Positions 7,825 through 16,350 of a stretch of 64,000 bases of DNA are shown here, one piece after another. The notes under the pieces were generated by a model. The model saw only the letters and a program-made list of their open reading frames with translations. It was not told where the DNA came from and ran no database searches. How positions within the stretch are numbered: the first letter of the stretch is position 1; each line of letters opens with the position of its first letter. Source of the DNA: Candidatus Obscuribacterales bacterium (GTDB lineage Bacteria; Cyanobacteriota; Vampirovibrionia; Obscuribacterales; Obscuribacteraceae); assembly GCA_021732085.1 (NCBI GenBank), contig JAKFVQ010000027.1, positions 124,001 through 188,000 on the forward strand. The letters are read 5' to 3'. Made by a program: the position numbers and the translations under genes.

Positions 7825-10656
7825 GTGTCAGGACATAACCGCTCAGAACGCATAATTGCATTAGCAGTCGTTTTGATGCTCTGCCAGTCACCAGCGGTGT
7901 TTGCGAAGGCAGGCGGTCCCTGGGAGCAGCACATAGCTTCAGCGCGCAACTCACTGAACTTCGGAAATTTCGCGCAAGCGGAGAGCGATCTCAAGCTTGC
8001 GATGGAAGACACTAGCAAGTTCAAGGACAACGACGTGCGCCTCGGTGAAACCTTTTATTTAATGGGTCAGTTAAATGTTGCCTTGCAGAATTACACTCTG
8101 GCAAAGCAATATTATGAACGCGCACTGAATATTCAACAAAAGCTGCTTGGACCTGAGTCAAACGAGGCCGGCAATTCGCTTTACGGAATGGCGATGTGCT
8201 GCCAATATCTTGGTGATCACCTCGGTGCCGAAATCTATCTGAAACGTGTTGAGGAGCTTTGGCGTAAGAAATATGGTGCAAGCGATCCTCGCTTGATAAG
8301 TATCCTGCCTGCCATGGGCACCTATGCGTCCATGAAGAATAATCTGTCTCAAGCAGAGCAGTATTATAAGCAACTGGTGGACATTGAAACTGCTCAGGGT
8401 GGAAGCAATCCACGCTATGGCGATCACTTGAATTTGCTTGCTACCACACTCGGTGCAGAAGGAAAATATAGTGAAGCTAAAGGCTATGCGGAAAAAGCAG
8501 TCGATTACTTGAAAAAGAACTCAGAGTCTTCGATCGCAGTTGACTTAGCTAAAGACAATCTGCGCATTGTTGAGCGCAAAACCAGTGGGAAAATAATTGG
8601 TGAATCAGATGAGGGTGCGCCTGAAGTAGAAACTAAAGTCGCATTCGGTCCGGCGAACATGATGCCTGTTCCGGTGAAACCGGTAGGACCTTCCGTGCTC
8701 ACGCCGCGCAGCCCAGCTAATCCAATTCCAACTGAACAAGGTGACGAGAGAGCTTCAAGAACTACTCGAACACCTGTCAATCCTACTGCGCAAGATCAAC
8801 CGGCAAAATCGCCAGCCAATCCCACCACACAGGATAGACCGGCAAAATCACCCGCTAATCCTGTTAGCCAGGATAGACCGACAAAGTCTCCAGTTAATCC
8901 TACTGGTTCAGATGAAGGCACGAGCACAAAATCTCCTGCCAATCCTGTGACTACACATAAATCGTCGCCAACCAATCCAGTAAATCCGAAATCATCGCCA
9001 GCAAATCCAAATGGTACTGCGCGGAAAACGCCAGCGAACACCTCAATTCCACAAATTGCGATGGGTGATGATGATAGCCGTTCGCGTGTTCGAGGAACGG
9101 ATGACACAGCTCCAAATGTTTCCGGCGACCCACCGAAACTAGCCACTGCCAAAATTCCTACAAAGATTCCGGCTACAAGCTCCAGCCAGCAAACAAGCAC
9201 GCCTTCGAGCAACGCTTCCTCTGGTGAAATTAAGCCGTGGCAAACAGACCGTGTTATCAAAAAGAATAACGGACAAGACAAGCAGTTCGGAAAAGTGCGC
9301 TATCTGGCAGACGGCAAGTTGATCACTGGCGAAGAATACAAAGCTCTCTTGCTTGCTACTGAAGCTTACGAAATGATGCGTCAGGAAAAATACAAGATGG
9401 CAGCAGATGTTCTTGTTAAGGCTCTGGATATATTCCCAGAGTTGCCATCCGCACATACTAACCTGGGTCTGGCGCTGGCACGTTTGGGACGAAATGATGA
9501 AGCGATCGAGCACCTGAAGACTTCTATTTCTCTTGATCCGTCTAGGTCTGCGCCATGGGTAAATCTGGCAAGCAGCTTCCAAACTTCAGGTAGATTGAAA
9601 GACTGCGTCGAGACATACAAGGAATACTTGCGCCGATTCCCATCGGATAATCTTGCATTGAAAGCGACAGAGTTAGTTAAGCATCTGCAAGAAGAAGTTG
9701 ACGAACAGCAAAGCGTCGAGAAAACTTTGGCTGTCGTTCATGATAATGCTAAAGCGGATTACTTTGCCTACACTACCTCTGGTGGCACTACGAAATGGAA
9801 TCCCACGCATAGTCCCATTAAAGTCTTTGTCGGCAACGGCAACAAAGTTCCTGGTTACAAGACTGAATACCAGGGCATCATGACTGACGCGTTCAATAAC
9901 TGGGCGCTTGCCTCACAAGACAAAATCAAATTCGATTTTGTCACAAAGCCGGAAGGCGCTGATATTGAATGCGTATGGACGAATGATTATTCGAAGGTTA
10001 GCTCTCCTGCTGAAGGTGGCGAGGCGCAAATTCAATCTGGCAGCAATGGCATCGAGCACGTGAAGATCGTGATTCTCACCGCTGATCCAACTCCCGATTC
10101 ACCATTGAGTCAGAATCAAGTGAAAGCTGTTTGCTTGCATGAAATTGGACACGGACTCGGCTTGCTGGGGCACAGTCCCGATCCTACCGACATCATGTTC
10201 TGCACGATGCCGGCAGTAGATTCGAAGATATCGATTTCTACAAGAGATATGGGCACCATTCGAAAACTCTATTCACCGGATGTTCATATCGCCATGGGCA
10301 AGCCTGCGGGACATACAAGTGACCCAGTAAACGAAGGCGCTAAGCTCGTTGAATCACATGCGTACTCGCAAGCGATTGAAAAGCTCGAATCGGTTTTGCA
10401 ATCTGATCCGTCGAATGAAAAAGCCAAGGAAACTTTGAGCAAGGCTTACAACGCATATGCCGTTGACCTTGCGGAGAAAGGCAAGGAAAAGGACGCCGAG
10501 TCCGTGCTGAAGAAAGCGATGGGACTGCAGAACGCAATCAAGAATGCGACGCTGCGAATCCTTACCTTTAACAACTACGCCTCAGTGTTGCGTAAGATGC
10601 GTCGCGATAAAGAAGCCGAGCAGTTAGAAGCAGAAGCGAAAAAAGTGAGCCACTGA
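7825..10656 (+). CDS. Secreted TPR protein with matrixin-like zinc metalloprotease domain
   Basis: The start is a GTG at 7825 behind an AGGAGG. A signal peptide is evident (LAVVLMLCQSPAVFA, residues about 13-27). Domains in order: tetratricopeptide repeats at about 30-240; a low-complexity linker (about 280-460) with several copies of KSPANP-like units; a second TPR block at about 500-620; a zincin domain at about 650-810; and a C-terminal TPR-like block. The metal site is complete: HEIGHGLGLLGH at 772-783 matches HExxHxxGxxH of metzincins and is followed by a Met in DIMF at about 791 for the Met-turn. Inference: an extracytoplasmic protease whose TPRs recruit partners. The substrate is unknown. 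Confidence 0.88.
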   Translation: MSGHNRSERIIALAVVLMLCQSPAVFAKAGGPWEQHIASARNSLNFGNFAQAESDLKLAMEDTSKFKDNDVRLGETFYLMGQLNVALQNYTLAKQYYERALNIQQKLLGPESNEAGNSLYGMAMCCQYLGDHLGAEIYLKRVEELWRKKYGASDPRLISILPAMGTYASMKNNLSQAEQYYKQLVDIETAQGGSNPRYGDHLNLLATTLGAEGKYSEAKGYAEKAVDYLKKNSESSIAVDLAKDNLRIVERKTSGKIIGESDEGAPEVETKVAFGPANMMPVPVKPVGPSVLTPRSPANPIPTEQGDERASRTTRTPVNPTAQDQPAKSPANPTTQDRPAKSPANPVSQDRPTKSPVNPTGSDEGTSTKSPANPVTTHKSSPTNPVNPKSSPANPNGTARKTPANTSIPQIAMGDDDSRSRVRGTDDTAPNVSGDPPKLATAKIPTKIPATSSSQQTSTPSSNASSGEIKPWQTDRVIKKNNGQDKQFGKVRYLADGKLITGEEYKALLLATEAYEMMRQEKYKMAADVLVKALDIFPELPSAHTNLGLALARLGRNDEAIEHLKTSISLDPSRSAPWVNLASSFQTSGRLKDCVETYKEYLRRFPSDNLALKATELVKHLQEEVDEQQSVEKTLAVVHDNAKADYFAYTTSGGTTKWNPTHSPIKVFVGNGNKVPGYKTEYQGIMTDAFNNWALASQDKIKFDFVTKPEGADIECVWTNDYSKVSSPAEGGEAQIQSGSNGIEHVKIVILTADPTPDSPLSQNQVKAVCLHEIGHGLGLLGHSPDPTDIMFCTMPAVDSKISISTRDMGTIRKLYSPDVHIAMGKPAGHTSDPVNEGAKLVESHAYSQAIEKLESVLQSDPSNEKAKETLSKAYNAYAVDLAEKGKEKDAESVLKKAMGLQNAIKNATLRILTFNNYASVLRKMRRDKEAEQLEAEAKKVSH

Positions 10657-10669
10657 ATCTCGAGTTCTT

Positions 10670-11119
10670 TTACCTGAGCGAAAATGGACATTGTGGGCAG
10701 TAGGCACGGGCAAACTTGGTTGGGCTACCTTCCATATCGTACGCAAATTCGATCGATGTTTTGAGCGTGGTGCCACAGCGCGGGCAATTGATGTCCGTAT
10801 ATCCCTTCAATATTTGTTCTGCCATCGAGTCTGTATCTACGGCTGCAGGCGTGAGCTTCGACTCATAGACACCAGGATAGTCCGATGGCGAAAACTCCAC
10901 TTCTTTCAGCACCATGGGTTCGACACCGAGTGCGCGTGCCAGAACCTGGCGATCACTAACTGACAACCACGTTTCTTCGCCGGATTCAATTCTTTCTATT
11001 CGTTGAATTGGGAAACGTGAACGCTTGGCAAGATCGAGAAGCGTCAAATTCCTCAGCTCGCGAAGGAGCGCCACGCGGGTCGAAAGGGTGGAAGCTGACT
11101 CTAGACTCCGATAATCCAC
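10670..11119 (-). CDS. XRE-family regulator with C-terminal zinc ribbon
   Basis: This 149-residue protein starts with a GTG. Residues about 14-70 form a Cro/CI-type helix-turn-helix (TLLDLAKRSRF, then RIERIESGEETW, then RALGVEP). The last 40 residues hold two CPxC knuckles, CPRC and CPQC, spaced for a single zinc ribbon. It is convergent with the metalloprotease gene, 13 bp from its stop. Likely a DNA-binding transcription factor, with unknown targets. Confidence 0.8.
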   Translation of the reverse strand: MDYRSLESASTLSTRVALLRELRNLTLLDLAKRSRFPIQRIERIESGEETWLSVSDRQVLARALGVEPMVLKEVEFSPSDYPGVYESKLTPAAVDTDSMAEQILKGYTDINCPRCGTTLKTSIEFAYDMEGSPTKFARAYCPQCPFSLR

Positions 11120-11191
11120 TAAAATTCCTCACTCAATCTCTTCAAGTATAGCGAAGAGAGGGGATAATTCTAAAAGCAAGAGGAAGTCGAA

Positions 11192-12406
11192 ATGCTTGAT
11201 TTTCAGAAACTAATCCCTCAGATTGCGCAGATAGGCGATGAAAGCGCTCTGCAAGATACCAACGACAGCGAAATTCTTCAGCTCGCCCAGCTGACTTTCG
11301 AAGATGCGCAGGCTGATCCTGATCGCATCAATTCGCTTGTGTTCGAAAATGGTGGCAACGCTTTTTGGCCGGTTGCTATTCCCCTAGATCCTTTTGGTGT
11401 GGCTGATTTTATTGAAGAATATACAGGCTCGCATAGCGTGGTGGCATGCGATGGATCGCAAATAATGCCAACACAACATGAAATACTTTCCTGTTATTTG
11501 CTGAACATCGGCGCGGCTGTTATGTTTTATGCAAGCCTGGAAGAGTACAAAAAAGGCACGGATTCAGAAGCTCTGCTAACCAGTTTTCCGCGCCTCTATC
11601 ATCGCAGCGATGAGCTTTATCCGCTGGTTAATCAGCGACGTGTTCACGTTGATGAAGCGCTGGTGTCATTTGAGCGTAGCATTCAAGAATTACAAAAAGC
11701 GCGTGAATTGGCTGAAAAACAGCAAAGCTTGGGACGCAAAGTTGTGACGCTTGTTGATGGTTCACTTATTCCGTGGAATGTTGATAAGAATGCTGATCGT
11801 GCACAGAAAGAATTATTGGAACGTTTTGGATTCGAGTTGGATTCTTTCAATGCAGCGCGATTGCCTTTGCTCGGCTATGTTAGCCATTCGAGAAGCTCCG
11901 ACATTGTCAATGTTTTGCGATTGATGCGTTGCCCTTACTCGCAGATTCGCTGCCAGGCCTATTGTGGATCGTTAAACGAAGAAGAATTTCCCTGTTCGCA
12001 AATATGGCCGCTTGCTGATCGTCATCTCCTATCCAGCAAACTTCCCGTCAGTTCGAGGTCCGGTTTCTTCCTTTCTGGTGCGTCGTGGTCGCAGATCATG
12101 CCTTATCGTAACCAGGTATGTTTTTGTTATTTGAACACCGGTGGCGAATCTGCTCGCGTAGAGATTCCTCGTTGGTTGTATGAAGAAAAGGAGTTGCTTG
12201 GATTCTCCCTTGCTGTTCTGCTTCTGCAAATACGTAAAGGTCAGGGTTATCCGATCGCCTTGTCCGAAGCACATAACATGGCAATTGTGCGGCAAGCTGA
12301 TCGCTTGCAATTCTTTTCGCTTATTCAAGAGCAGCTGTTACGCGCAGGACAGCAGAAAGTTGCTGTGAGTCCAAAAGAAAAAAGAAAACGGCAAGGCATT
12401 CTATAA
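11192..12406 (+). CDS. nurA: NurA-domain nuclease
   Basis: NurA is a metal-dependent 5'-3' nuclease that works with the HerA hexameric helicase in DNA end resection in archaea and some bacteria. The 404-residue protein shows the NurA layout: a first acidic motif VACDGSQ with Asp87, a second LVDGSL with Asp189, a GYVSHSRSSD segment, and a C-terminal region YPIALSEAHNMAIVR. The ATG at 11192 follows GAGGAAG. No herA gene lies in this window, so its partner must be elsewhere. The divergent XRE gene might control it, which is only inferred from position. Confidence 0.8.
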   Translation: MLDFQKLIPQIAQIGDESALQDTNDSEILQLAQLTFEDAQADPDRINSLVFENGGNAFWPVAIPLDPFGVADFIEEYTGSHSVVACDGSQIMPTQHEILSCYLLNIGAAVMFYASLEEYKKGTDSEALLTSFPRLYHRSDELYPLVNQRRVHVDEALVSFERSIQELQKARELAEKQQSLGRKVVTLVDGSLIPWNVDKNADRAQKELLERFGFELDSFNAARLPLLGYVSHSRSSDIVNVLRLMRCPYSQIRCQAYCGSLNEEEFPCSQIWPLADRHLLSSKLPVSSRSGFFLSGASWSQIMPYRNQVCFCYLNTGGESARVEIPRWLYEEKELLGFSLAVLLLQIRKGQGYPIALSEAHNMAIVRQADRLQFFSLIQEQLLRAGQQKVAVSPKEKRKRQGIL

Positions 12407-12488
12407 GGAAGAATGCTTGCAAAGATTGGATTGGGTGGGATTGGATAAATCGGATCCGATTCGACGAACTATTAATCTGAGCTTCCCC

Positions 12489-12506
12489 CCTATTTCCTGA
12501 AATAGG
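12489..12506. promoter_or_regulatory. Short hairpin upstream of a small ORF
   Basis: CCTATTT, a CCTG loop and AAATAGG form a perfect 7-bp stem. There is no downstream T-run, so it is not a convincing terminator. It lies about 40 bp before the start of the 100-residue gene and could sit in its leader. Confidence 0.3.
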
Positions 12507-12546
12507 CAAGTTAGTCACTTATGAGGGGACGGGAAAGGAAATTCAA

Positions 12547-12849
12547 ATGCTAAGTGATATTTTTGCTAATTCTAGAGCACGCAAGACTTCCAAGGAGTCG
12601 GGTTCTAAAGGAATCGTGCTTCAAGCCCATCCACTCGATATGACTGCACCGAACCGTCGTCCGAGCGTTGGAGCTGCGCCGACAGCGGCCAAGTCGCTGA
12701 GTGAAGTGGCAGCTGAGCTCCGCCCGCCTTCACTTCCCGAGCCTATCGAAGTCAAAATGCCTGAGGCGAAGGGACCGTCGCTCAATTCTCTCTTCGATGA
12801 AATTATTGAAGATGAGCCACGCTTCGCCAGCCACATCGAGAATCTCTAA
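12547..12849 (+). CDS. Small hypothetical protein
   Basis: I do not recognise this family. The 100-residue product is largely disordered in composition: a basic N-terminus, a Pro/Ala/Ser-rich middle (RRPSVGAAP, then PPSLPEPIEV) and an acidic end (SLFDEIIEDEPRF). It has no signal peptide or membrane segment. The ATG at 12547 is preceded by a purine-rich AAAGGAAA binding site with good spacing, which is the main reason to call it a gene. Confidence 0.55.
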   Translation: MLSDIFANSRARKTSKESGSKGIVLQAHPLDMTAPNRRPSVGAAPTAAKSLSEVAAELRPPSLPEPIEVKMPEAKGPSLNSLFDEIIEDEPRFASHIENL

Positions 12850-12941
12850 GTTTTACACAGCCAAGCCAAGAAAACGCGACTCGTCCTTCAGCAGCCGGAA
12901 TGCTATCATCAAGCATTCTTGCTTCTGGAGGACGAGTTTCA

Positions 12942-13253
12942 ATGTTTTTTCTGATCACAGGCCGAGATGGTAAGGATGACAATGCGCTTGAGCGCCGTCA
13001 GGAATCTCGCCCGGCGCATTTGGATTGCTGCGAAAAATTGAAGAAGGAAGGATTTATGCTCTTCGGAGCTGCCTTGCTAGATGATCAGGGACGCATGGTA
13101 GGCTCGGTTATTGTTGTTCAAGCAGAGAATCGTGAAGCTGTTGATCATTATCTTGCAAAAGAGCCATATGTTTTAGGCAAGGTCTGGGTGGATATTGAGG
13201 TCCAACCTATTGCAGTCGGCAATTTATTCTTGCCTGAGGCAATGCGCGTCTAG
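12942..13253 (+). CDS. YciI-like (YCII-domain) protein
   Basis: The 103-residue product has the ferredoxin-like YCII pattern: MFFLITGRDG, RPAHLDCCEKLKKEG, LFGAALLDDQGRMVGSV and EAVDHYLAKEPYV. Family members are small dimeric proteins with a conserved His-Asp pair and mostly unknown reactions. I chose the ATG at 12942 because GGAGGA precedes it at a good distance. Confidence 0.85.
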   Translation: MFFLITGRDGKDDNALERRQESRPAHLDCCEKLKKEGFMLFGAALLDDQGRMVGSVIVVQAENREAVDHYLAKEPYVLGKVWVDIEVQPIAVGNLFLPEAMRV

Positions 13254-13269
13254 TAACGTCCGCTGTTTC

Positions 13270-13381
13270 GCTACTTTGTCCATGGCAATTGTGTTTCGAA
13301 TTTGTTCTGTCATGGGCATGGCGGAAGTGCTTCTGAGTTGTGCTACTCGGTCCATGATATTTGCGTTTAAATTTGTTCTGA
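13270..13381. repeat. Imperfect direct repeat, two ~40-bp copies 72 bp apart
   Basis: Copies at about 13270-13310 and 13342-13381 share GCTACT, GTCCATG and the end TTTGTTCTG with a handful of differences and one indel. They fill the gap between the YciI gene and the PIN/HTH pair and may mark the edge of an inserted segment. No coding capacity is apparent. Confidence 0.5.
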
Positions 13382-13386
13382 AATAA

Positions 13387-13884
13387 TCATAGTTGAGTTT
13401 CTTCGTTTTGCAGTTCGTGAAATATCGCCTCGAATTCCTTTTCTATTCGCTTTTCTTCTTGGGACACCTCTCGGTCTAAAATTTGAATGAACAGTTTGGG
13501 ATTTAATATCTGTGTTCTGTAGTGATGCTTGAGAGGGAGAAGGTGTTTAGCATCCAATGAAACTAAGAAATCTGCCTGGGATTCCTGGGCTGCAGAAAGA
13601 AATTTGTTGTCTGCAGGATCGATGTTGTCGAGTCTATATACAATGAGATCTGCTGGGACGAATAATGCAAGCTTACCAATTGTGGTAACAAATTCCAGAA
13701 TGTTTTTTTCATCAATTCCCTTCTCCAATAGGGTTGCAGTTATCTCCTCCAAAATTGGGCGGGACATCACTAACTGGAAATCGCCGTCTCGCCATCGAGA
13801 AATGATCATCGAAGGATTGCTGCTTCTGTTCCGAGACAAAAATCCGGAAACAAACACAGATGTGTCGACAACGACTTTAAGCAC
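13387..13884 (-). CDS. PIN-domain toxin (putative ribonuclease)
   Basis: This 165-residue protein has the PIN signature: VVVDTSVFVSG at the N-terminus with Asp7, an internal acidic residue in RPILEEI, DPADNKFLSAA, and DFLVSLDAKHL with a final Asp. It matches the COG1569-type PIN group. PIN toxins are Mg2+-dependent RNases. The GTG start overlaps the end of the upstream HTH gene by 8 nt, so the two are translated together. The C-terminal 30 residues are Glu/Lys-rich and charged. Confidence 0.85.
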   Translation of the reverse strand: MLKVVVDTSVFVSGFLSRNRSSNPSMIISRWRDGDFQLVMSRPILEEITATLLEKGIDEKNILEFVTTIGKLALFVPADLIVYRLDNIDPADNKFLSAAQESQADFLVSLDAKHLLPLKHHYRTQILNPKLFIQILDREVSQEEKRIEKEFEAIFHELQNEETQL

Positions 13885-14290
13885 TAGTTCTTTCCTGCTG
13901 CTTGCGAACTATTTCTGATTGAATTTTTTCTCTGATGGTATCGAAGGCATTCCAAATGTCATCCGCAGAGCTAGGCTCTGAGTGCAAGGCCCTCTCTAAT
14001 CCTTGTGCTACCAATTGCTTCGCGCGAACAAGGGATGCTTCAGAAATGACTACTTCATCTACCTCAGATGTGTCTTTTTCATCGCAGATTTGAAGTAAGT
14101 CGCCGGGGTTGCAATTGAAAAATTCGCATAGCCGCAAAAGTGTATTGAATTCAATCCCCTTGCTCGCACTAGTTTCTAGAGCGCTGAGAGTTTTCTGGCC
14201 AATTCCCGTAGCTTCAGATACTTTTTTCTGGCTAATCCTTCCATGTTTGAATCGAAGTTCAGCGAGATTTGTTTTAATCACTTTGGTCAT
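13877..14290 (-). CDS. HTH antitoxin (XRE family)
   Basis: Residues about 5-68 are a Cro/CI-type helix-turn-helix (LAELRFKHGRISQKKVSEAT, then FNTLLRLCEFFNCNPGDLL). The C-terminal half is helical and charged and could wrap the PIN toxin. The gene comes first and overlaps the toxin gene by 8 nt, the classic antitoxin-toxin order. Its own promoter region carries two copies of ACGGAGTTAA, consistent with autorepression. Confidence 0.82.
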   Translation of the reverse strand: MTKVIKTNLAELRFKHGRISQKKVSEATGIGQKTLSALETSASKGIEFNTLLRLCEFFNCNPGDLLQICDEKDTSEVDEVVISEASLVRAKQLVAQGLERALHSEPSSADDIWNAFDTIREKIQSEIVRKQQERTSA

Positions 14291-14295
14291 ACATC

Positions 14296-14342
14296 TTAAC
14301 TCCGTTTATCGGTAGTTTAACTCCGTAGAAGGCTTTTGTCAA
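14296..14342 (-). promoter_or_regulatory. Promoter and twin operator of the PIN/HTH operon
   Basis: On the minus strand a consensus -35 (TTGACA, 14337-14342), a 17-bp spacer and a -10-like TAAACT (14314-14319) precede the antitoxin start. Two direct copies of ACGGAGTTAA at 14317-14326 and 14296-14305 are 21 bp apart, two DNA turns. The first overlaps the -10 and the second covers the ribosome binding site (GGAG), so binding would block transcription. Confidence 0.68.
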
Positions 14343-14627
14343 GTCGTTGAGGGTGTTATCTACTCCTTGTGTGGTGCTCTGTCAGCGATGTGCAGTGTTC
14401 TTGGGGACACCTTGATGAACGTGTCACCCGTCCTCCGCCTTTCTACCGCTTCCCTTCCCTCATTCGCCGAATCCTCAAGCGGTTGAATGCGATTAGATAC
14501 GCCCCGGAATGTGGTATATGAGAGACATACGCGCGCTCTTCTCGAACCTTAGAAACTCTCAATCCACGGCTAATCCAGGTTGCAGGCGTGTCTGTTATAT
14601 TGTGGGCGGTTTTGAACGAGTGATCAA
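14343..14627. other. Intergenic, nothing recognised
   Basis: I see no convincing gene, RNA or terminator here. The following gene at 14628 has no strong ribosome binding site. Confidence 0.5.
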
Positions 14628-16259
14628 ATGGCGCTAGACCATACAGCTCCTAATGAGAAAGCTGAGAAAGCGGAGTCAAAAGCTTCACAATCTCCCGCTC
14701 CGGGCAAATTGCATTCAGAGGTGCAAGAGTCTGAGCGTTCAAACAAACCCGCTGTTAAGGGGGATGTCGCGTCAAAAGAGGACGCTATGTTCAAAAGCGG
14801 AAATAATGCTTTTGTCAAACCTTTCGAAAATACGCCTGTCAAGCCTGTAAACGGGGAGCGGGCAAGTGCTGCAAAGGCAGAACCAAAGGTTCTTGACCTT
14901 GGCACAACAATCGAGCGCCCGAAGCCTGCTCTTGGAAGACCGGAGCAAGCTGGTCCTAAAGCAGAGGCAGGCAAGGATTCTCACGCTAGACCAGATGCAG
15001 CTAAACCAGCTGCAAGCAAGCCTGATACTCAAGGTAAAGCCGCAAAGCCGGAGACGGCTCCAAACTCCCAGCCCGCAAAAAGCGACGGGCAGGCGATGGT
15101 TGATTCCTCCAAACAATATTGGGAGGACGAAGCCAAAAGAGGAAGGTCTGAAGGCGGGCTCACTGGCGCTGCCACCTTTGCTGCTGCAAAGATCATGGGA
15201 CTAGGAGCCGATGCCGCTATCGCCGGCCATAGGGCGTATACGAGTGTTTTTTCAGATGGCGCAATTGAGCCTGCGCGCCAAAGTTGGCAGGACTTTGCTT
15301 TGAGTGGTGCCATGGAAGGTGGCATATCGGGCTCCACCAAGCAAGCAATTGGCGTGACGGCGGACGCATTGCTCCAAGTTAGCGGTCTGGGTAACGTCGA
15401 AAGCGGACTGAGCAAAGTCGCGAAGGGGTTAAATCAAGGTGCTCCCGAGGGGCAATTGGGACAAGACGTCAAAGCTCTAACGGTTGATACCACGTTGGCC
15501 GCTCTTACCTTTATTCCGGGCGTAACAGGTCTCAAGGCGATCAGCAGGGGAGATACGCTATTTCGTACAGCTGCTGCCGGTACGGAAATTGCAGGTATGG
15601 CAGCAACTGACGCTAGATTGGCGAGCTCAGTCGGGACCAAAATTAACACCGCCATCTCTGAGGCTCTGCCTGCCGGTGAGAAGGTTAGCAAAGCTGCAAT
15701 CCAGAATTTCATTGGACGCTTAGAAAAGGTTGCTTCCGAATATGGCATAAATTTCAAAAAGGGCGGCATCATCGGTGAGAGTAACGGAACAATAAATACC
15801 ATTGAATTTAGCACCAAGGCTGGTGGCAAGCACGAAGTGGCACACGTTTCTCATCAACTGCAATCGCGTGCAACAGCCCTTGAGGCTGAGGCCGCAAAGC
15901 ACGGCAAAACTGTCCAGCAGCTCACTCAAGCTGAACGCACGGCAGCCTATGAATCGATCGTGAAACCGTTTGAGAACGTAGCATACAACCAACATGAGAT
16001 GTTCGCCGGTGCTGCGCACGCCTGGGGCCGAACATCGAAGAACTATTCTGAAATCTTGAGGAGCAATGTTTCTAGCTTCGAGAAAGCACTAAGCACTGCC
16101 ACTGTGCCAGAGGCCAAGGTAGGTCTTGGTGCTCAGTTGTATGGACGACTTCCGGATCTCCTGGGGCGAAGTCAGATTGAAATCGGCAAGAATCTACTTT
16201 CACCGAAGGCTGCCTTCTTAAATAGCGCTTACGATCGCTGGAAAGACTACCTCATTTAG
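14628..16259 (+). CDS. Large low-complexity protein with C-terminal HExxH zincin-like domain
   Basis: I do not recognise the family as a whole. Residues 1-150 are Lys/Ala/Pro/Glu-rich and probably disordered. Residues about 160-300 are small-residue-rich and moderately hydrophobic (TGAATFAAAKIMGLGADAAIAG, then LTVDTTLAALTFIPGVTGLKA), the kind of pre-toxin region seen in polymorphic toxins. Residues about 350-543 form a separate domain in which HEVAH occurs at 402-406 inside GGKHEVAHVSHQ, with a downstream HEMFAGAAHAW at 456-466 that could give a third zinc ligand (Glu457). There is no signal peptide. It lies next to the PIN/HTH pair. A metalloprotease effector is an inference. No immunity gene is evident. 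Confidence 0.7.
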   Translation: MALDHTAPNEKAEKAESKASQSPAPGKLHSEVQESERSNKPAVKGDVASKEDAMFKSGNNAFVKPFENTPVKPVNGERASAAKAEPKVLDLGTTIERPKPALGRPEQAGPKAEAGKDSHARPDAAKPAASKPDTQGKAAKPETAPNSQPAKSDGQAMVDSSKQYWEDEAKRGRSEGGLTGAATFAAAKIMGLGADAAIAGHRAYTSVFSDGAIEPARQSWQDFALSGAMEGGISGSTKQAIGVTADALLQVSGLGNVESGLSKVAKGLNQGAPEGQLGQDVKALTVDTTLAALTFIPGVTGLKAISRGDTLFRTAAAGTEIAGMAATDARLASSVGTKINTAISEALPAGEKVSKAAIQNFIGRLEKVASEYGINFKKGGIIGESNGTINTIEFSTKAGGKHEVAHVSHQLQSRATALEAEAAKHGKTVQQLTQAERTAAYESIVKPFENVAYNQHEMFAGAAHAWGRTSKNYSEILRSNVSSFEKALSTATVPEAKVGLGAQLYGRLPDLLGRSQIEIGKNLLSPKAAFLNSAYDRWKDYLI

Positions 16260-16350
16260 TGATTGGCGGCGAGAACCGAAATAAAGCAAAGTAACCACCT
16301 TCTAGCGTCTGAGGAAGCGGACGCGGCTGCCATGCTACGATCATGTCGGC

